Origin: Betaproteobacteria bacterium
GTDB lineage: Bacteria; Pseudomonadota; Gammaproteobacteria; Burkholderiales; Rhodocyclaceae
Direction: 5' to 3'
Assembly (NCBI GenBank): GCA_016208415.1
Contig: JACQYB010000021.1
Span: 21,875-70,067, forward strand
DNA length: 48,193 nt
In this document: piece after piece, positions 45,969 to 48,193 of the stretch
How positions within the stretch are numbered: position 1 is the stretch's first letter
Layout of the letters: the number at the start of each line of letters is the position of its first letter
Program-made: the position numbers and the translations under genes
Notes under the pieces: generated by a model
Told to the model about the DNA's origin: nothing
The model's input: only the letters and a program-made list of their open reading frames with translations
The model's database searches: none

Positions 45969-47144
45969 GTGAGCGCCCGCTATCACCGTCACACCCTCAT
46001 CGATGGCTTCTCCCAGGAGCGACTGGCGGCCACGCGGCTGGCGGTGGTGGGCGCGGGGGCCATCGGCAACGAGGCCGTGAAGAATCTCGTGCTGCTGGGC
46101 GTGGGCCACATCGACCTCCACGATTTCGACCGCGCCGAGATCCATAACCTTACCCGCAGCATCTTCCTGCGCGAATCCGACGTCGGCACCGAAAAGGCGG
46201 TGGCGGTGGCGCAGCGCGCCGCGGAGGTGGACCCCAACGTCACCGTCACGCCGCTGTGCGGCGACGTCTGGGACACCCTGACCCTGGCCCGCCTGGAGGC
46301 CTGCGACGCCCTGGTGTGCTGCGTAGACAACTTCGAGACGCGCCTGCGGCTCAACCAGCTCTGCCTCATCGCCGGGGTGGATCTGATCAACGCCGCCATC
46401 GACAGCCGCCACGCCACGGTGGAAGTGTTTCCCCTGTCGCAACCCGGCGCGGCGTGCTACGAATGCCACCTGCCCGAGTCGGCCTACGCGCGCATGGCCC
46501 GGCGCTATTCCTGCGGCGGGCTGCGGCGCCTGGCCTGGCGCGAGAACATCGTCCCCACCACCGCCATCACCGCCAGCATGGCCGGCGCCCTGGCCGCCTC
46601 GGCGGCCCTGCGCCTCGGCGAGGGGCCGTCGGCCACAGGCCGACGCATCTTCTGCGACACCCGCGCCGGCACCACGACGGTGGCCGCCCTGGCGCGGCGC
46701 GAGACCTGCGTCGCCTGCTCCGCCTTTTCGCGTCCCGCGTTGCGGCTGCCGGCTGCCAATCGCTGGGACAGCCCGCTGCGCGACCTGGCGGGCGCGCTGG
46801 ACGGCGACATTGCAGTGCGTCTGTCCGACCCCATCATCACCGGCTATCGCTGCGCCCGATGCGGGCCTCCGCCCGACGCCGCGCAGGTGATGCTCGTCCG
46901 CGCCCGGGATTTCGACGAGCGCATCGCCCGCTGTGGCGCCTGCGGCCAGCCGACGGTGCGGGTGGACATCCGCGACCGCTTCCGTCTTTCCGAACTGATG
47001 GAGCTGTTCGGAGAGCGCCCGCTGCCGGCACGCCACGTGCTGGCGCACATCGGCGGCGACATGGTGTGCATCGACCTGCTCGCCGCCGGCGAGGCCGGCG
47101 ATGCACGTGCCGCACCCCCGAGCACCCGCGAGGATGCGCCTTGA
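45969..47144 (+). CDS. E1-like ubiquitin-activating enzyme, ThiF/MoeB fold with zinc-binding tail
   Basis: 391 residues. Adenylation domain: nucleotide loop GAGAIGNE (28-35), DFD (52-54), arginine finger in NLTRS (Arg63), and Asp120 in CVDNFETR. The structural zinc site is Cys163/Cys166 with Cys247/Cys250, as in MoeB. Cys182 in YSCGG is a candidate catalytic cysteine. Residues about 260-391 are an extra domain with CARC (295-298) and CGAC (322-325). It should adenylate the C-terminal Gly of the next gene's product and pass it to the E2. GTG start 2 nt after the zinc gene. Confidence 0.92.
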   Translation: MSARYHRHTLIDGFSQERLAATRLAVVGAGAIGNEAVKNLVLLGVGHIDLHDFDRAEIHNLTRSIFLRESDVGTEKAVAVAQRAAEVDPNVTVTPLCGDVWDTLTLARLEACDALVCCVDNFETRLRLNQLCLIAGVDLINAAIDSRHATVEVFPLSQPGAACYECHLPESAYARMARRYSCGGLRRLAWRENIVPTTAITASMAGALAASAALRLGEGPSATGRRIFCDTRAGTTTVAALARRETCVACSAFSRPALRLPAANRWDSPLRDLAGALDGDIAVRLSDPIITGYRCARCGPPPDAAQVMLVRARDFDERIARCGACGQPTVRVDIRDRFRLSELMELFGERPLPARHVLAHIGGDMVCIDLLAAGEAGDARAAPPSTREDAP

Positions 47145-47174
47145 CCCGGCGCCCGCGAGGGTGCGCTTCGACGA
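47120..47174 (+). repeat. Two repeat units around the E1 stop codon
   Basis: GAGCACCCGCGAGGATGCGC (47120) and GGCGCCCGCGAGGGTGCGC (47148), each followed by TTGACCC or TTCGACGA. They belong to the stop-codon-anchored family, although here the TGA falls within the first unit. Confidence 0.6.
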
Positions 47175-47190
47175 TCCGAGGAGCCCTGCC

Positions 47191-47445
47191 ATGACTGCCG
47201 AACTGCGCCTGACCGTACGCACCGCCGACCAGACCCGTCGCGCCGACATCACCGTAGACCCCGCCAGCACCGGCGCCGACGTCATCCAGGGCGCGGTGGA
47301 GAACTGGGCGCTGCCGCGCGATGCCGACTACACGCTGGTCAACACCACCACCGGCCAGGTGCTGGCGCCGGCGGACCTGCTGGCGCGCGGCACCGTCCGG
47401 GAAGGCGACGTGCTGGAAGTGCAGCCGGTGCTGGTGGCCGGATGA
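47191..47445 (+). CDS. Ubiquitin-like beta-grasp protein
   Basis: An 84-residue beta-grasp protein: LRLTVRTADQTRRADITV (two strands), helix ADVIQGAVENW, then YTLVNTTTGQVL and GDVLEVQPVLVAG. It ends in Gly84 after a hydrophobic strand, the layout of a conjugatable ubiquitin-like protein that needs no processing. It lies between the E1 and E2 genes. It starts at ATG 47191 with GAGGAG upstream. Sequence identity to ubiquitin looks very low; the call rests on pattern and context. Confidence 0.8.
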   Translation: MTAELRLTVRTADQTRRADITVDPASTGADVIQGAVENWALPRDADYTLVNTTTGQVLAPADLLARGTVREGDVLEVQPVLVAG

Positions 47446-47454
47446 AGGGGCGCC

Positions 47455-47513
47455 GCGGGAGCGGGCCTCCCCCCGATTCCCGCCGCCGCCATCGCGGGCA
47501 GGTCCGCTCCCAC
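47455..47513. repeat. REP-like inverted pair between the Ubl and E2 genes
   Basis: GCGGGAGCGGGCCTCCCCCC and GCGGGCAGGTCCGCTCCCAC, somewhat diverged. It occupies almost the whole gap between the two genes and could form a hairpin that separates their expression. Confidence 0.75.
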
Positions 47514-47527
47514 ACGGGTTGCGCCTG

Positions 47528-48124
47528 ATGGATGCCTTCGCCCTGCGCCTGGCCGCGGATCAGCAACGGCTCGATGCCCTGGCCGCGGCCAGCGGCGGCC
47601 GCGTCATGGTCCTGGCCGCCCCCGCCGCCCACAGCCCGCGGCTGGAGGTGCTGCTGCGCTACCCCACGGCCGCCGGCCCGGACTACCCCGTCCGGCGCAG
47701 CGAGGAAAGCCGCCTCGCCGTGAGCCTCGGCGCGCGCTACCCGTTCCAGCCGCCGGTGGCCACCTTCCTCACCCCGGTGTTCCACCCCAACGTCTTTCCT
47801 TCGGGCGTGGTGTGCCTCGGGGCCAGGTGGCTGCCCAGCGAGGGCATGGACCTCTTCCTGCAGCGCGTGATCCGGCTGATGACCTTCGATCCGCTGCTGG
47901 TCAACATCCACTCCGCCGCCCACCCCCGCGCCCTGCACTGGTATCTGCAGGCGCGGGCCGCCCACCCCGGCGCCTTTCCCGGCGAGCGCGTGGATTTCGG
48001 CGCCGGGGGGGTGAGCCCCCACGCTACGCTGCCCCCCGAGGGGGCGCCCCCCGGCTTGGGGCGGCCCGGCGCCGGGGGGGTGAGCCCCCACGCTGCGCTG
48101 CCCCCCGAGGGGCATAAGCGCTAA
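47528..48124 (+). CDS. E2-like ubiquitin-conjugating enzyme with repeat-encoded tail
   Basis: 198 residues. The UBC fold is clear: strands LEVLLRYPTAAG and SRLAVSLGARYPFQPPVATFLTPVFHPN with the eukaryote-like YPFxPP (71-76) and HPN (86-88) motifs, then catalytic Cys96 in SGVVCLGARW and helix DLFLQRVIRLMTFDPLLVN. It should carry the ubiquitin-like protein as a thioester. Residues 158-198 are a Gly/Pro-rich tail read from two tandem copies of a GC-rich repeat. No RING gene is visible here. Confidence 0.9.
   Translation: MDAFALRLAADQQRLDALAAASGGRVMVLAAPAAHSPRLEVLLRYPTAAGPDYPVRRSEESRLAVSLGARYPFQPPVATFLTPVFHPNVFPSGVVCLGARWLPSEGMDLFLQRVIRLMTFDPLLVNIHSAAHPRALHWYLQARAAHPGAFPGERVDFGAGGVSPHATLPPEGAPPGLGRPGAGGVSPHAALPPEGHKR
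48002..48114. repeat. GC-rich dispersed element, two tandem copies of 69-bp period
   Basis: Each copy has GGGGGGGTGAGCCCCCACGC, GCGCTGCCCCCCGAGGGG and, in the first, CTTGGGGCGGCCCGGCG. They are the best-preserved copies in the window and encode the E2 C-terminal tail. The second copy is truncated at the gene end. Confidence 0.85.
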
Positions 48125-48134
48125 CATAATATTC

Positions 48135-48193
48135 ATGTCTCGAGCTTCTCACGTTGATACCGTCGCTTTCGCGGCGATTCGCGCAGCTTGGCG
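48135..48193 (+). CDS. Start of next gene, cut by the window edge
   Basis: An ATG at 48135 opens a frame that stays open to the window end (MSRASHVDTVAFAAIRAAW). It is preceded by a short AT-rich stretch (AACATAATATTC). With 20 residues no family can be assigned. Its position makes it a candidate for the JAB-type protease or another partner of the conjugation system, but this is unsupported. Confidence 0.3.
   Translation, partial: MSRASHVDTVAFAAIRAAW

Overview
The window is 48 kb of high-GC bacterial chromosome. Gene content and order point to a betaproteobacterium, probably near Rhodocyclales or Nitrosomonadales. The diagnostic runs are a TorF-type porin with glnK and amtB behind a sigma-54-like promoter, dacA-dat-DUF493-lipB-lipA, mreBCD-mrdA-rodA-rlpA divergent from gatCAB, and algH-ruvX-pyrR-pyrB-pyrC'. 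This placement is inferred from gene order and protein character only; no marker gene was compared.

Layout. 1-540: no identifiable gene. 541-7094: accessory DNA dense in toxin-antitoxin-type genes (vapBC with a palindromic operator, an orphan HicB, a Phd-type antitoxin with a decayed ParE-like toxin, an MNT/HEPN pair), mixed with small metabolic genes (AhpD-like peroxidase, dienelactone hydrolase, GYD protein, HCCA isomerase) and a LysR regulator. 7128-10313: ABC-F ATPase, a small membrane ORF with an intrinsic terminator, and purU. 10574-13276: nitrogen-responsive porin-glnK-amtB unit. 13547-19182: ubiK, cytochrome b561, yceI, algH, ruvX, pyrR, pyrB and an inactive dihydroorotase homologue. 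19272-30682 (all minus strand): yceH, lipoate genes, peptidoglycan enzymes and the rod-shape operon. 30839-38112: gatC, gatA, a lipoprotein, gatB, bactofilin, a DUF4124-like protein, pyrE and exonuclease III. 38401-38477: tRNA-Arg(CCG). 38660-44056: response regulator, mscL, a FecR/LysM protein and a CHASE2 histidine kinase. 44060-45286: zinc alcohol dehydrogenase.

The most notable locus is at the right end (45598-48193). It holds a compact ubiquitin-like conjugation operon: a short membrane segment and a CxxC/CxxC zinc protein separated by an in-frame amber codon, an E1-like ThiF/MoeB-fold enzyme with an additional zinc-binding tail, a ubiquitin-like beta-grasp protein ending in Gly, and an E2 with clear UBC hallmarks (YPFxPP, HPN, catalytic Cys). 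The operon runs to the window edge, so a deubiquitinase (JAB) or further partner may lie just outside.

The second theme is short repeats. Seven REP-like palindromes, a GC-rich 'CCCCCCGAGGGG...CTTGGGGCGGCCCGG' element, and a roughly 25-29 bp hairpin repeat that begins at the TGA stop codon of the preceding gene occur throughout. Several have become coding sequence: the N-terminus of RuvX, the C-tail of the DUF2917 protein, the N-terminus of PyrB, an internal insert in the DUF4124-like protein, and the C-terminal tail of the E2. Some copies appear to supply start codons to the next gene.
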